IMG/VR virus record: IMGVR_UViG_3300023276_001342
Span: 1 to 20,353 of that record
Length of the DNA stretch: 20,353 bases
Origin: a virus
Reading direction: 5' to 3' (one strand)
The notes below the pieces were generated by a model. That model ran no database searches. It was not told the origin of the DNA and saw only the letters and a list, made by a program, of their open reading frames with translations. Positions 11,469 through 18,756 of this stretch are shown here, in pieces (the stretch's first letter is position 1; every line of letters begins with the position of its first letter). The translations under genes and the position numbers were made by a program.

Positions 11469-12859
11469 TGGCACTAGCTTCATTTACTAATCAGAGAACC
11501 CACGATAAATTCGTTTTAAACAGCGACAGTGAAACTGCGGTAAGAACAGTCACTGAACTTACCAGTGGTGGTAACACAGCTACTATAAATGACGACGGCG
11601 AACTGTCTGTCGTTAGTGGTGGGCACATTTCCACAGCTAACTCCTCCTCAACGAAATTAGATGCAGGTATAGCATTTACTGGAACCGCGGAAGATATTAC
11701 TAATGTGTCAGTTATCATAGTGGGTGTAAAAGCTAGTCACGCCTCAGCAACAGACGGTTTATCTGTACAGTTCTCCCCAGATGGGACTAATTGGGACGGA
11801 ACAGACTACTTCACAGTTCCAGCAACCTCTGGTAAGACCTTCTCTTTCCAACCAGCTCTCAGGTATTTTCGTGTGGTCTACACAAACGGTGCTGTGGGTC
11901 AGACATACTTTAGATTGCAAACTATTTTTAAACATACAAACGTCAAGCCTTCATCACACAGAATAGCTGACGCTATCATTGATGATGACGATGCAGAGCT
12001 TGTCACATCAGTGTTAAAAGCCAAGGCTAACGGCGGAGGATTTATCAACATTGGGGCTACTTCCTCTAATAACCTACGGGTTACTGACGCAGAGAGTGGA
12101 TTGGCTATTGCTAAAGGAGACGTTACTGGGACCACATTCATTCATAAGTTCGGTGCGGCCCCTGACTTTGACGTAGCAGACGGTTTTGTTACTGTGTGGG
12201 ACGCAGCGGATGACAGTTTATTTGCGGGGTCCCCACCCATGCTTTACACATATTCGGCCACAGCGGACATAGGTCTTATTTCAAGCTCGGGGGCAGATAC
12301 GGTAGACATAGAGATCCAAGGATTAGACGGAAACTATGATTTGGTAACACAAACAATCACATTAAATGGTACAACCGACGTTGATATATCAGCAACTGGG
12401 ACTGACCTGCTCAGAGTTTTTAGAATGAAGAACGTTGGTGCTACAGACTTAGCAGGGGATGTTTATATAAGAACAAATGGTTCAGCACAAACGGGAGGTG
12501 TACCTAATACAGCCAATACAATAAGAGGTAGAATACAGAACGGCAACAACCAGACTTTAATGGCTATTTATACTATCCCTGATGGGTACACTGGATATAT
12601 AAGAGACTGGTACGCCTCGACAGCAGGTGCAAAAAGAGACAGCCAGCATACTATTGAGGTAAAGGCCAGACCACTTGGTCAGGTATTTCAGCTAAAACAC
12701 TTATCTAACATTTCAGTCACAGGAACATCTTATATTCAACATGTCTATGAGGAGCCAGAGGTATTCTCAGCTAAGACGGATGTTGAAATGAGAATGGACA
12801 CTGACACAGATATAGCAGGGGTATCAGCGGGTTTTGATATAGTGCTAGTAGCAGATTAA
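11468..12859 (+). CDS. Large beta-rich virion protein
   Basis: 463 residues, nearly all beta strands with many Thr, Ser, Gly and Asp. The N-terminal part (LSVQFSPDGTNWDGTDYFTV, ALRYFRVVYTNGAVGQ) matches a module common in phage structural proteins that ends with the 'R-x-x-R-V-x-Y-x-NG' motif. The second half (VDIEIQGLDGNYDLVTQTIT, LNGTTDVDI, LLRVFRMKNVG) resembles another recurring virion module. Gene position between portal and scaffold suggests a head or head-tail connector surface protein. GGAGGTG precedes the ATG. Exact position in the virion is unknown. Confidence 0.75.
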   Translation: MALASFTNQRTHDKFVLNSDSETAVRTVTELTSGGNTATINDDGELSVVSGGHISTANSSSTKLDAGIAFTGTAEDITNVSVIIVGVKASHASATDGLSVQFSPDGTNWDGTDYFTVPATSGKTFSFQPALRYFRVVYTNGAVGQTYFRLQTIFKHTNVKPSSHRIADAIIDDDDAELVTSVLKAKANGGGFINIGATSSNNLRVTDAESGLAIAKGDVTGTTFIHKFGAAPDFDVADGFVTVWDAADDSLFAGSPPMLYTYSATADIGLISSSGADTVDIEIQGLDGNYDLVTQTITLNGTTDVDISATGTDLLRVFRMKNVGATDLAGDVYIRTNGSAQTGGVPNTANTIRGRIQNGNNQTLMAIYTIPDGYTGYIRDWYASTAGAKRDSQHTIEVKARPLGQVFQLKHLSNISVTGTSYIQHVYEEPEVFSAKTDVEMRMDTDTDIAGVSAGFDIVLVAD

Positions 12860-12861
12860 AA

Positions 12862-12867
12862 TATAAT
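12862..12867 (+). promoter_or_regulatory. -10 box TATAAT, leaderless-type
   Basis: Perfect TATAAT exactly six bases before the ATG at 12874. No clear -35 box and no ribosome site between box and start. Lies two bases after the stop codon of the preceding gene. Confidence 0.55.
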
Positions 12868-12873
12868 AAAGAT

Positions 12874-13074
12874 ATGAAACCAAGAGAACATTACGAAAAA
12901 ATAGCAAACGAAACCATGATTTTATCAGGCGAGGCAAAGGCTGCCAGGCTAAACCTAGATGTACTTCTTGATATAAGGGATCTCCTTATGAGAGCGGAAC
13001 ATAGGGAAATGGTAGAAGAAGCCAGGAAAGCTCGTGAAGCAATTACTGTCGTACGGGTAAATAGAACCATTTGA
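12874..13074 (+). CDS. Unknown small helical protein
   Basis: 66 residues, predicted helical and charged (MKPREHYEKIANETMILSGE, then LLDIRDLLMRAEHREMVEEA). No ribosome site; start is probably leaderless from the TATAAT six bases upstream. Its TGA is part of the TTGACA box of the next promoter. It lies between virion protein and scaffold genes, so a head-assembly role is plausible but unproven. Confidence 0.7.
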   Translation: MKPREHYEKIANETMILSGEAKAARLNLDVLLDIRDLLMRAEHREMVEEARKAREAITVVRVNRTI

Positions 13075-13099
13075 CACGACGTCGTTAAATCCTTATACT
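13071..13099 (+). promoter_or_regulatory. Consensus sigma70-type promoter for scaffold and capsid
   Basis: TTGACA (13071-13076), 17 bases, TATACT (13094-13099), the closest to consensus of the rightward promoters. Transcription would start near 13106, giving a 30-base leader before the scaffold ATG. High promoter strength fits the large amounts of capsid protein needed. Confidence 0.85.
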
Positions 13100-13135
13100 T
13101 ATGTTGACCAAGCCGAAAGGCAGTCATAAAAAATT

Positions 13136-13846
13136 ATGGACGAAACACTAGACCAAGGCCAGGAAAGCACTGAGACAATCGCAGAAGATACTCAGCAAGC
13201 CACCCCGGAACAGTCGGAAACAACAGAACAAGAGGTGTCCAACCTACACAAACTACCAGACGGTAGGGAGTTATCGGGAGACGAGCTTTTGGGTGAATAC
13301 TCAAAACTAAACTCAGAGTTCACAAAAAGATCTCAAAAGTTGTCTGAATTTGAAAAGACAGCAGCTGAGAGGGAGAAGAGAGCGGAAGTTCAGGCCCAAG
13401 AGGCCCTAGACAGCAACGAGCTCCTAAAAGATGTTGATCCGAATGTTAAAGAGGCCATCGGTCAGATAGCCCTAAACACAATTAAAACATATGAACAAGC
13501 TCGTGAAGTTGAACGTGCCCGTGAGGAGAAAGATCGTGAATGGAACAGCCGTTTTGATGCTGCCGAAAAGACACACGATGGTAAAGATGGGTTACCCAAA
13601 TTTGCCAAAGACGATGTTTTAGCTTTCATGATGGATAAAGAAATCTATGACCCAGAAGTTGCGTATAGTGTATTGCACAGAGATGTTATAAACGATAACA
13701 TGATAAAAGACGCCATAAAGGGTAAAGGTTCCACCGTCAAAACTGAAAGTACAGGTACCTCAGAACCAGGTAAACCGGCTGGTAAAAAAGCCAAAAACTT
13801 TGAAGAAGCTGCCAAGAACGCCTTTAACCGTATCAAGAGGACCTAA
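13136..13846 (+). CDS. Capsid scaffolding protein
   Basis: 236 residues with classic scaffold composition: acidic, Gln/Glu-rich disordered start (QESTETIAEDTQQATPEQSE), a central coiled coil (KRSQKLSEFEKTAAEREKRA and REVERAREEKDREWNSRFDA), and a basic C-terminus (KPAGKKAKNFEEAAKNAFNR) that would bind the capsid shell. Directly upstream of the major capsid gene, as expected. A short motif 'LPDGRELSGDELLGEYSKL' near residue 42 is also seen in many scaffold-like phage proteins. The Shine-Dalgarno (GAAAGG) is rather far from the ATG. Confidence 0.87.
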   Translation: MDETLDQGQESTETIAEDTQQATPEQSETTEQEVSNLHKLPDGRELSGDELLGEYSKLNSEFTKRSQKLSEFEKTAAEREKRAEVQAQEALDSNELLKDVDPNVKEAIGQIALNTIKTYEQAREVERAREEKDREWNSRFDAAEKTHDGKDGLPKFAKDDVLAFMMDKEIYDPEVAYSVLHRDVINDNMIKDAIKGKGSTVKTESTGTSEPGKPAGKKAKNFEEAAKNAFNRIKRT

Positions 13847-13910
13847 CTCTTATTTTCCCAACAACAACATAGCAAATAATTAAACATATAAGAAAGGTTG
13901 TGAAAATAAC

Positions 13911-15116
13911 ATGGCACAAACATTAACAAACTTCGATGAAGCACTAAAGATTGACTACTTACCAGTGGTAAGAGAACAGTTGGAAAGTGCTACAGTACTT
14001 TTAAACAAGGTACAACGAAACGAAAGAGACGTTTCTGGTAAACAGTGGCAAACAGTTGCTCACTACCAGAGAAACTCAGGAATTGGTGCAGGTACAGAAA
14101 CCGCACTACCAACAGCAGGAAATCAAGCTTACTTGAATCCTAATGGTGTTGTTAAATACAACAGAGGTAGAATCCAGGTTTCCGGACCTACTATCGCTGC
14201 TTCTAGGAATGACACTGGAGCAATCGTAAGGGCACTAGATTCCGAAATTAAGGGTGTAACACGCGACTTAAAGAAAGACATTAACTACCAGCTTCATAAC
14301 GATGGTACAGGTACAAGAGCCGTTATTAACGGAGATCCTGGCACAGGTACAACATTGACATTGGACGCTCCCGGTACTAACTACTTCTTTGAGGGTATGC
14401 TTATCGACATTCTTGACCCAGCAACAGGAGCATTAACAACTTCAGGTAACGACTTAACTGTATCTACAGTTGACTCTTCCACAGAAGTAACACTCTCCGC
14501 AGCTATCAACGCTGACGTAGCTGACAATGACATCGTATCTAGAGCTAACGCAACAGACGAGGCATTGACATCCTACGAAATGATGGGATTAAAGGGTATT
14601 GTCGACGACAACACCTACGTTAACACTTTGCACGGTCTCGCAAGAGGTACCTACGCATGGTGGAAGTGTTCTACATTTACTAATGACAGTAACTCTGGAA
14701 CTTTGAGAGACTTAACCCTCCCATTGATTCAAGCAGGGTTCTCAGCAGTAGAGAAGAACGGTGGTAGCGTAAAAATGGTTATCGGTGACCACGACATGAG
14801 AGATGCTTACGCAGCTTTAGTCGTAGCCGACAAGCGATACGTTAACACAATGGATCTAGATGGTGGCTTCAAGGGATTAGAAATCAATGGAGTACCTTTA
14901 GTTGCAGACGTAGACTGTATGCCTAACACTTTGTTCTTCATAGACACAGATCACTTGCAGATAATGCAAATGAACAGCTGGTCCTGGATGGACAAAGATG
15001 GAGCAGTTCTATCTAGAGTTTCAGGTTCCGATGCTTATGAAGCCGTCCTTTACTGGTACGCAGACTTCGTAACAGATCGTCCTAGAGCTCACTCGTTCCT
15101 TAGAGACGTTCAATAA
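13911..15116 (+). CDS. Major capsid protein
   Basis: 401 residues; forms the icosahedral shell. Typical features of an HK97-fold major capsid: N-terminal arm (LKIDYLPVVREQLESATVLL), GKQWQTVAHYQRN, GRIQVSGPTIAASRNDTGAI followed by a long helix (VRALDSEIKGVTRDLKKDIN), and a C-terminal GGFKGLEINGVPLVADVDCM. Residues about 130-215 (TGTTLTLDAPGTNYFFEGML to NADVADNDIVSRA) look like an inserted beta domain, as in several phage capsids. It follows scaffold at 64 bases, with AAAGG before a long A/T spacer. A terminator hairpin follows. Confidence 0.9.
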   Translation: MAQTLTNFDEALKIDYLPVVREQLESATVLLNKVQRNERDVSGKQWQTVAHYQRNSGIGAGTETALPTAGNQAYLNPNGVVKYNRGRIQVSGPTIAASRNDTGAIVRALDSEIKGVTRDLKKDINYQLHNDGTGTRAVINGDPGTGTTLTLDAPGTNYFFEGMLIDILDPATGALTTSGNDLTVSTVDSSTEVTLSAAINADVADNDIVSRANATDEALTSYEMMGLKGIVDDNTYVNTLHGLARGTYAWWKCSTFTNDSNSGTLRDLTLPLIQAGFSAVEKNGGSVKMVIGDHDMRDAYAALVVADKRYVNTMDLDGGFKGLEINGVPLVADVDCMPNTLFFIDTDHLQIMQMNSWSWMDKDGAVLSRVSGSDAYEAVLYWYADFVTDRPRAHSFLRDVQ

Positions 15117-15185
15117 ACATCTAAGAGTTTATTCAAACTATAAATGAAGTATCCTCGCAAGAGGGGTAAACTATCCAAAACATGG

Positions 15186-15217
15186 CCCCCTTCCTAGTGG
15201 AGGGGGTTATTGTATTT
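15186..15217 (+). terminator. Intrinsic terminator after the capsid gene
   Basis: CCCCCT (15186-15191) pairs with AGGGGG (15201-15206), extended by CC/GG with one bulged T and a TAGT loop, followed by TTATTGTATTT. A CCTC-GCAA-GAGG tetraloop hairpin lies about 30 bases earlier. Probably reduces read-through from the capsid to the next genes. Confidence 0.75.
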
Positions 15218-15240
15218 AAATTGAAAGAAGGTGAATAGAA

Positions 15241-15639
15241 ATGATATACAGAAGAAACTTAGACGTAGAAGCAAGAGACACATTCCTAATAACTGACCTA
15301 CAGTCCGCAACTGTGGTTGATAAAGTTATCGGGATAATGCCTGTTAGGGCACAATTAGTAGCTGTTAAAGAGGTTCATGGAACCGCCGCAGGACAAACTT
15401 GTACCGTATCTATCGAAAGATTACAGGGCACAGAAACATCCGGAACAGGAGATCAGGTGGTTGCTGCAACAATTGATGCAGAAGGCACAGCAGACACCGT
15501 ACAGTCTGGAACAATCGTCACAGCCAGTAACATTCATATATTCGAAGCTGGAGACAGAGTCGGAGTTAATATGACTGGAACAACAACATCCTTAGACACA
15601 ATGATCGTTGCTTGTCAGTTTAGACCAGTAGACGCCTAA
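15241..15639 (+). CDS. Virion surface protein, short paralogue (candidate decoration protein)
   Basis: 132 residues, beta-rich. Shares an extended pattern with the next gene: VIGIMPVRAQLVAVKEVHGT / IERLQGTETSGTGDQVV / EAGDRVGVNMTGTTTSLDTM, so the two are tandem paralogues. Located right after the major capsid gene and its terminator, as decoration or head-fibre genes often are. GAAGGTG precedes the ATG. It lacks the serine-rich tail of its paralogue. Role in the virion is inferred from position and composition. Confidence 0.75.
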   Translation: MIYRRNLDVEARDTFLITDLQSATVVDKVIGIMPVRAQLVAVKEVHGTAAGQTCTVSIERLQGTETSGTGDQVVAATIDAEGTADTVQSGTIVTASNIHIFEAGDRVGVNMTGTTTSLDTMIVACQFRPVDA

Positions 15640-15676
15640 TAGTACAAAGTTACCCTAATGAAAGGGGTGAAAAAAT

Positions 15677-16495
15677 ATGGCAATAAAATTAAGAAATATA
15701 GTTGAAACACATAGAAATAGCTTTGTTATTAGGTACCAATTGTCCCATGGCTTCTCAGATGTAGTTATCGGAATAGTCCCTGAAGATTGCGAATTGGTCT
15801 CCATTAAGGAGGTTCACACAGTCGCAGCAGGAGCAACCGCTACCCTTATGGTAGAGAAGTTAAGAAACACAGAGACATCAACCGAAGGTAATGACCTTCT
15901 GTCCTCTTCTTTCGATCTAGAATCCACCGCAAGTACAGTAGTTACAGTTGATACAGTAGACATAGCTAAAGCTAAACACCTAGTTCCTTTCGTCACCAAG
16001 TTTAAAGAGGGTGATAGAGTAGGCCTTGATTTCTCAGGAACCACTACGGACCTTAGAAACATGGTTGTAGAACTAGAATTTAGATCTATTACAGGGCAAG
16101 ATATTTTGAGCAATTCAGCAAGCTCATCTATCAGCTCTTCAGCGAGCTCTTCAATAAGCAGTTCCGCAAGCTCTTCAGCTTCCGTGAGCAGCTCAGAGAG
16201 TAGCTCAGCAAGCTCATCTGCATCAGTCAGCTCTTCCGAGAGTAGTTCTGAATCAGCATCAGCTTCTGTAAGTAGTTCTGTCAGCTCCTCCGCTTCTAGT
16301 TCCGAGTCGGCCTCCGAGTCAGCCTCAGAATCTAGTTCAGAAAGTAGCTCAGAATCTGCTTCCGCATCTATTAGTAGTTCTGTATCCAGTTCTGCTTCTA
16401 GCTCAATCAGCTCCTCAGCCTCAAGTTCTGCCAGCTCGTCATTAAGTACAAGCTCTTCAGAATCAAGCTCAGAGAGCCCATCACCATCCGCATAA
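15677..16495 (+). CDS. Virion surface protein with long serine-rich tail
   Basis: 272 residues. Residues 1-143 form the same beta domain as the preceding gene (VIGIVPEDCELVSIKEVHTV, KLRNTETSTEGNDLL, KEGDRVGLDFSGTTTDLRNM). Residues about 145-272 are a repeat of SSSX, X being Ala, Ile, Val, Glu or Leu, ending SPSPSA. Such a tail would be disordered and extended, like the stalks of serine-rich adhesins, and rich in sites for O-glycosylation. All six serine codons are used, so the repeat is kept at protein level rather than by DNA slippage. AAAGGGGTG precedes the ATG. Head-domain paralogy suggests it sits on the capsid with the tail outward; this is inference. Confidence 0.85.
   Translation: MAIKLRNIVETHRNSFVIRYQLSHGFSDVVIGIVPEDCELVSIKEVHTVAAGATATLMVEKLRNTETSTEGNDLLSSSFDLESTASTVVTVDTVDIAKAKHLVPFVTKFKEGDRVGLDFSGTTTDLRNMVVELEFRSITGQDILSNSASSSISSSASSSISSSASSSASVSSSESSSASSSASVSSSESSSESASASVSSSVSSSASSSESASESASESSSESSSESASASISSSVSSSASSSISSSASSSASSSLSTSSSESSSESPSPSA
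16109..16492 (+). repeat. SSSX coding repeat
   Basis: About 128 codons, more than half of them serine, in a four-codon period. The codons TCA, TCT, TCC, AGC, AGT and a few TCG are mixed, so the bases are not a simple satellite although the protein is. Confidence 0.85.
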
Positions 16496-16506
16496 CGCTG
16501 AATGCA

Positions 16507-16534
16507 AAAGCCTCGTTGAAACATACGGGGCTTT
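16507..16534. terminator. Hairpin after the serine-rich gene (weak terminator)
   Basis: AAAGCCTCG (16507-16515) pairs with CGGGGCTTT (16526-16534), nine pairs with one G-U, loop of ten bases. No long T-run follows on the + strand. The loop contains the TTGAAA of the next promoter, so the two signals overlap. Confidence 0.4.
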
Positions 16535-16545
16535 GGTGATATACT
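16516..16545 (+). promoter_or_regulatory. Promoter of the glycosyltransferase module
   Basis: TTGAAA (16516-16521), 18 bases, TATACT (16540-16545), with an extended TGA directly before the box. The ATG at 16552 is exactly six bases after the box and has no ribosome site, predicting a leaderless message. Confidence 0.75.
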
Positions 16546-16551
16546 TCAGTC

Positions 16552-17229
16552 ATGACAAGAAAGAAAGTAATGGTAAACGTGTTAAATCAAGGCACAACAA
16601 TTACCGGATTTGAAACTAGCCTATTTGCCTGGATGCAGGAAAAGGCCAAAGACTACGAATTTCGCATATTCTTCCCCTCCGCAAGACCAATTGCTAATAA
16701 CAGAAATCAGATAGTTAAAGACTTCTTAGAAGGAGATTGGGACTATCTATTTATGGTTGATGACGACAACCCCCCGCACATAAACCCATTTGACCTATTA
16801 GACGAAGATAAACCAGTTATAGCAGGAGTTTACCCAGGCAGGAGTGAGAGGGGTGTGCATTTCCATGTCTATCAGTTTGGAGAAAACTTCCCAGAAGAAG
16901 TAGGATTTAAGCAGTACCCACTTGAGTTTAGAGACGGGGTAAAACAAGTAGATGCTGTGGGTACAGGATTAATGTGTATTAAAAGAGATGTAATAGAGAG
17001 GGTGGTAGAAGAGTTTGGGGGCCCATTCAACGATATGTTTAAAGAAGACGGTACTATGATAACAAACGACGATATGTCCTTCTGTATTAAATGTAAAAAA
17101 TTAGATATTCCCGTCTTTGTGGATTTCAACCATGTTGGATCTCATTATAAGATGGTAGATTTGCTCTGGATCGCTAACCTAGTGGCTTACGCAGCCCAGA
17201 CTGGAAAGACGAGCTTCCCAGATGCCTAA
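16552..17229 (+). CDS. GT-A fold glycosyltransferase-like protein
   Basis: 225 residues of a GT-A type common in phages. The donor-binding part is visible: AR at 44-45 and NNRNQIVKDFLEGDWDYLF, leading to MVDDDNPP with the metal-binding Asp-Asp-Asp at 70-72; then VIAGVYPGR, VGTGLMCIKRDVIERV and TNDDMSFCIKCKKLDIPVFV, ending in HVGSHYK. It would use a nucleotide-sugar donor; acceptor unknown. It is the first gene after the serine-rich virion gene and has its own promoter. No membrane segment, so a cytoplasmic enzyme. Overlaps the next gene by 8 bases. Confidence 0.8.
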   Translation: MTRKKVMVNVLNQGTTITGFETSLFAWMQEKAKDYEFRIFFPSARPIANNRNQIVKDFLEGDWDYLFMVDDDNPPHINPFDLLDEDKPVIAGVYPGRSERGVHFHVYQFGENFPEEVGFKQYPLEFRDGVKQVDAVGTGLMCIKRDVIERVVEEFGGPFNDMFKEDGTMITNDDMSFCIKCKKLDIPVFVDFNHVGSHYKMVDLLWIANLVAYAAQTGKTSFPDA

Positions 17230-17437
17230 ACCTCACAAGTTCAAAGAACTAAAAGGAAAGATGGAAGCTAAAGGAAAGATTGATTTAGAGGACTTCAATA
17301 GTGTCCAAGATATGATGACTTTCCTTGATTATTACAACTCCCAGATCGACAGGAAAAAAGAGGACGTTGGTGATGATGACATAATGGAGATCTCAAAGAT
17401 GGTCGCCAGGATGATGAATAAGAAAACCATTGTGTAA
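17222..17437 (+). CDS. Unknown small charged protein
   Basis: 71 residues: basic start (MPKPHKFKELKGKMEAKGKI), then FNSVQDMMTFLDYYNSQIDR and an acidic-basic end. Overlaps the glycosyltransferase gene; ribosome site poor, so translation is probably coupled. 'F-N-S-V-Q-D-M-M-x-F-L-D-Y-Y' hints at a helical protein of the tail-assembly-chaperone kind, but this is weak. Confidence 0.65.
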   Translation: MPKPHKFKELKGKMEAKGKIDLEDFNSVQDMMTFLDYYNSQIDRKKEDVGDDDIMEISKMVARMMNKKTIV

Positions 17438-17453
17438 CCTTTCCCCCTTACCT

Positions 17454-17461
17454 GATATAAT
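17454..17461 (+). promoter_or_regulatory. Promoter with perfect TATAAT
   Basis: TATAAT at 17456-17461 preceded by TGA-type extension (cTGa). Exactly six bases separate it from the ATG at 17468; no ribosome site. The -35 region is weak (TTGTGT at 20 bases). Confidence 0.65.
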
Positions 17462-17467
17462 ATACAT

Positions 17468-17830
17468 ATGGCAAAAGTACAAAGTATTGCGATTCCATTA
17501 ACCATAGTTGACGAAAGTACAGCTATTGCATCTGCTACACAAGAGATCCCAGCAGGATTTATAGTAGGTGTTGCTTCCACAGCAGGGGCTTTGGATGGTT
17601 CAGATACTTACACAGTTAAAATAACTGACGTAAACAACGTCACTATATATGAAGTTGGTTCCCTAGCCGAGAGTTCAACAACTCTTGATATTAGCCAAGC
17701 ATTTGGAGCTACAGAGGAAACACCTCTTAGAATCCCATGTGTTGGACCAGTAACAGTAACAGTCACGGCATCTGCCGAGCAGAATAACGCTGACGTTGAG
17801 TTTACAGTCTATCTCTACATAGAAGCATAG
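17468..17830 (+). CDS. Small beta-rich virion protein
   Basis: 120 residues, nearly all beta strands (LTIVDESTAIASATQEIPAG, GSDTYTVKITDVNNVTIYEV), ending with PVTVTVTASAEQNNADVEFT and a short aromatic strand. This pattern is common in small phage structural proteins with a jelly-roll or Ig-like fold. No ribosome site; leaderless start likely. It lies between two glycosyltransferase genes, so it could also be a substrate or part of the decoration system, but only composition supports that. Confidence 0.7.
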   Translation: MAKVQSIAIPLTIVDESTAIASATQEIPAGFIVGVASTAGALDGSDTYTVKITDVNNVTIYEVGSLAESSTTLDISQAFGATEETPLRIPCVGPVTVTVTASAEQNNADVEFTVYLYIEA

Positions 17831-17831
17831 T

Positions 17832-17859
17832 TTGCACCTCCCTACAATTCGTGTATAAT
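17832..17859 (+). promoter_or_regulatory. Promoter before the GT2 glycosyltransferase
   Basis: TTGCAC (17832-17837), 16 bases, TATAAT (17854-17859). Exactly six bases to the ATG at 17866 with no ribosome site, again a leaderless layout. Confidence 0.75.
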
Positions 17860-17865
17860 AAATTT

Positions 17866-18756
17866 ATGCCCGTTGTATCAGTAGTAATACCATCGAGAAA
17901 TGAGCGTTTCCTAGGCAAGACGGTAAAAGATTTACTGGAGAAAGCCAGAGGAGAGATTGAGATTATTGTTATATTAGATGGTTATTGGACCGAACCCAAC
18001 GAACTCCCAGAAGACGACAGATTACATATTATCCACAGAGGAAAATCCCACGGCATGAGAAATGGGATTGCTTCAGCTGTTGCTATAGCCAAAGGTAAAT
18101 ACATCATGAAAATTGACGCCCATTGTATGCTAGATGAGGGCTATGATGTTAAGCTCGTTGCAGACTGCGAGAAGAACTGGGTAGTTGTACCTAAAAGAAA
18201 GAGACTAGACCCAGAGGCTTGGGTATTCACCGAAGACGGCAGACCAGATATTGACTACATGTATCTAACATACCCATACTTGGAATTAGCAGATGGTAGA
18301 AAAAGAGGACTCCACGGAGATCTCTGGAAAGAATTGAATAATAAAGATCCATTACCAGAGGAACATATCGTTGATTTAATGTCAGCACAAGGTTCCTGTT
18401 GGTTTATGCATAAGGATTATTTCTATGAACTAGAGCTTTGTAATGAAGAACAGTATGGGCCTTTCTGGAATGAGTTTCTGGAAATAGGATTAAACTGCTG
18501 GTTATCAGGGGGTAGGGTAGTTAGAAACAAAGCTACTTGGTACGCACACCTACATAAAGGTAAGAAGTATGGTAGAGGATACCCTGTACCTAAAGGAACA
18601 TTCCACCCCAACCCAGATCCTTTCTTAGGATGGATGGAGATGGGAACAATGTTTCACAAACAAATATACCCAATCGAATGGTTAATAGCTAAATTCACCG
18701 ATACATATGGCCCTGTTCCTGGTTGGCCCGAGGAATACCAGAAATATGAGGTTTGA
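17866..18756 (+). CDS. GT2-type glycosyltransferase resembling polypeptide GalNAc-transferases
   Basis: 296 residues. The N-terminal strand VVSVVIPSRNE with LGKTVKDLLE and IEIIVILDGY is the GT-A nucleotide-sugar fold. The metal site is KIDAHC, a DxH (Asp84, His86) in place of DxD, as in the polypeptide GalNAc-transferase group (DSHCE or DAHCE). Further along, GPFWNEFLEIGLNCWLSGG (198-216) and ATWYAHLHKGK parallel that family's 'GGENLEISFRVWMCGG' and its following His. There is no lectin domain. Start chosen at 17866 because a TATAAT lies six bases before it; the GTG five codons earlier is inside the promoter. Protein O-glycosylation of the nearby serine-rich tail is a hypothesis. Confidence 0.8.
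   Translation: MPVVSVVIPSRNERFLGKTVKDLLEKARGEIEIIVILDGYWTEPNELPEDDRLHIIHRGKSHGMRNGIASAVAIAKGKYIMKIDAHCMLDEGYDVKLVADCEKNWVVVPKRKRLDPEAWVFTEDGRPDIDYMYLTYPYLELADGRKRGLHGDLWKELNNKDPLPEEHIVDLMSAQGSCWFMHKDYFYELELCNEEQYGPFWNEFLEIGLNCWLSGGRVVRNKATWYAHLHKGKKYGRGYPVPKGTFHPNPDPFLGWMEMGTMFHKQIYPIEWLIAKFTDTYGPVPGWPEEYQKYEV

Noticed and set aside
16109-16492. Simple DNA microsatellite or sequencing artefact
   Set aside because: All six serine codons are mixed and the frame is open throughout, so the repeat is kept at protein level.
15814-16524. Long - strand frame (236 codons) opposite the serine-rich gene
   Set aside because: It is a mirror of the SSSX repeat (serine codons read backwards as Glu, Leu, Ala and Asp). 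It has no ribosome site or coupling, and the + strand gene has a recognisable paralogue.
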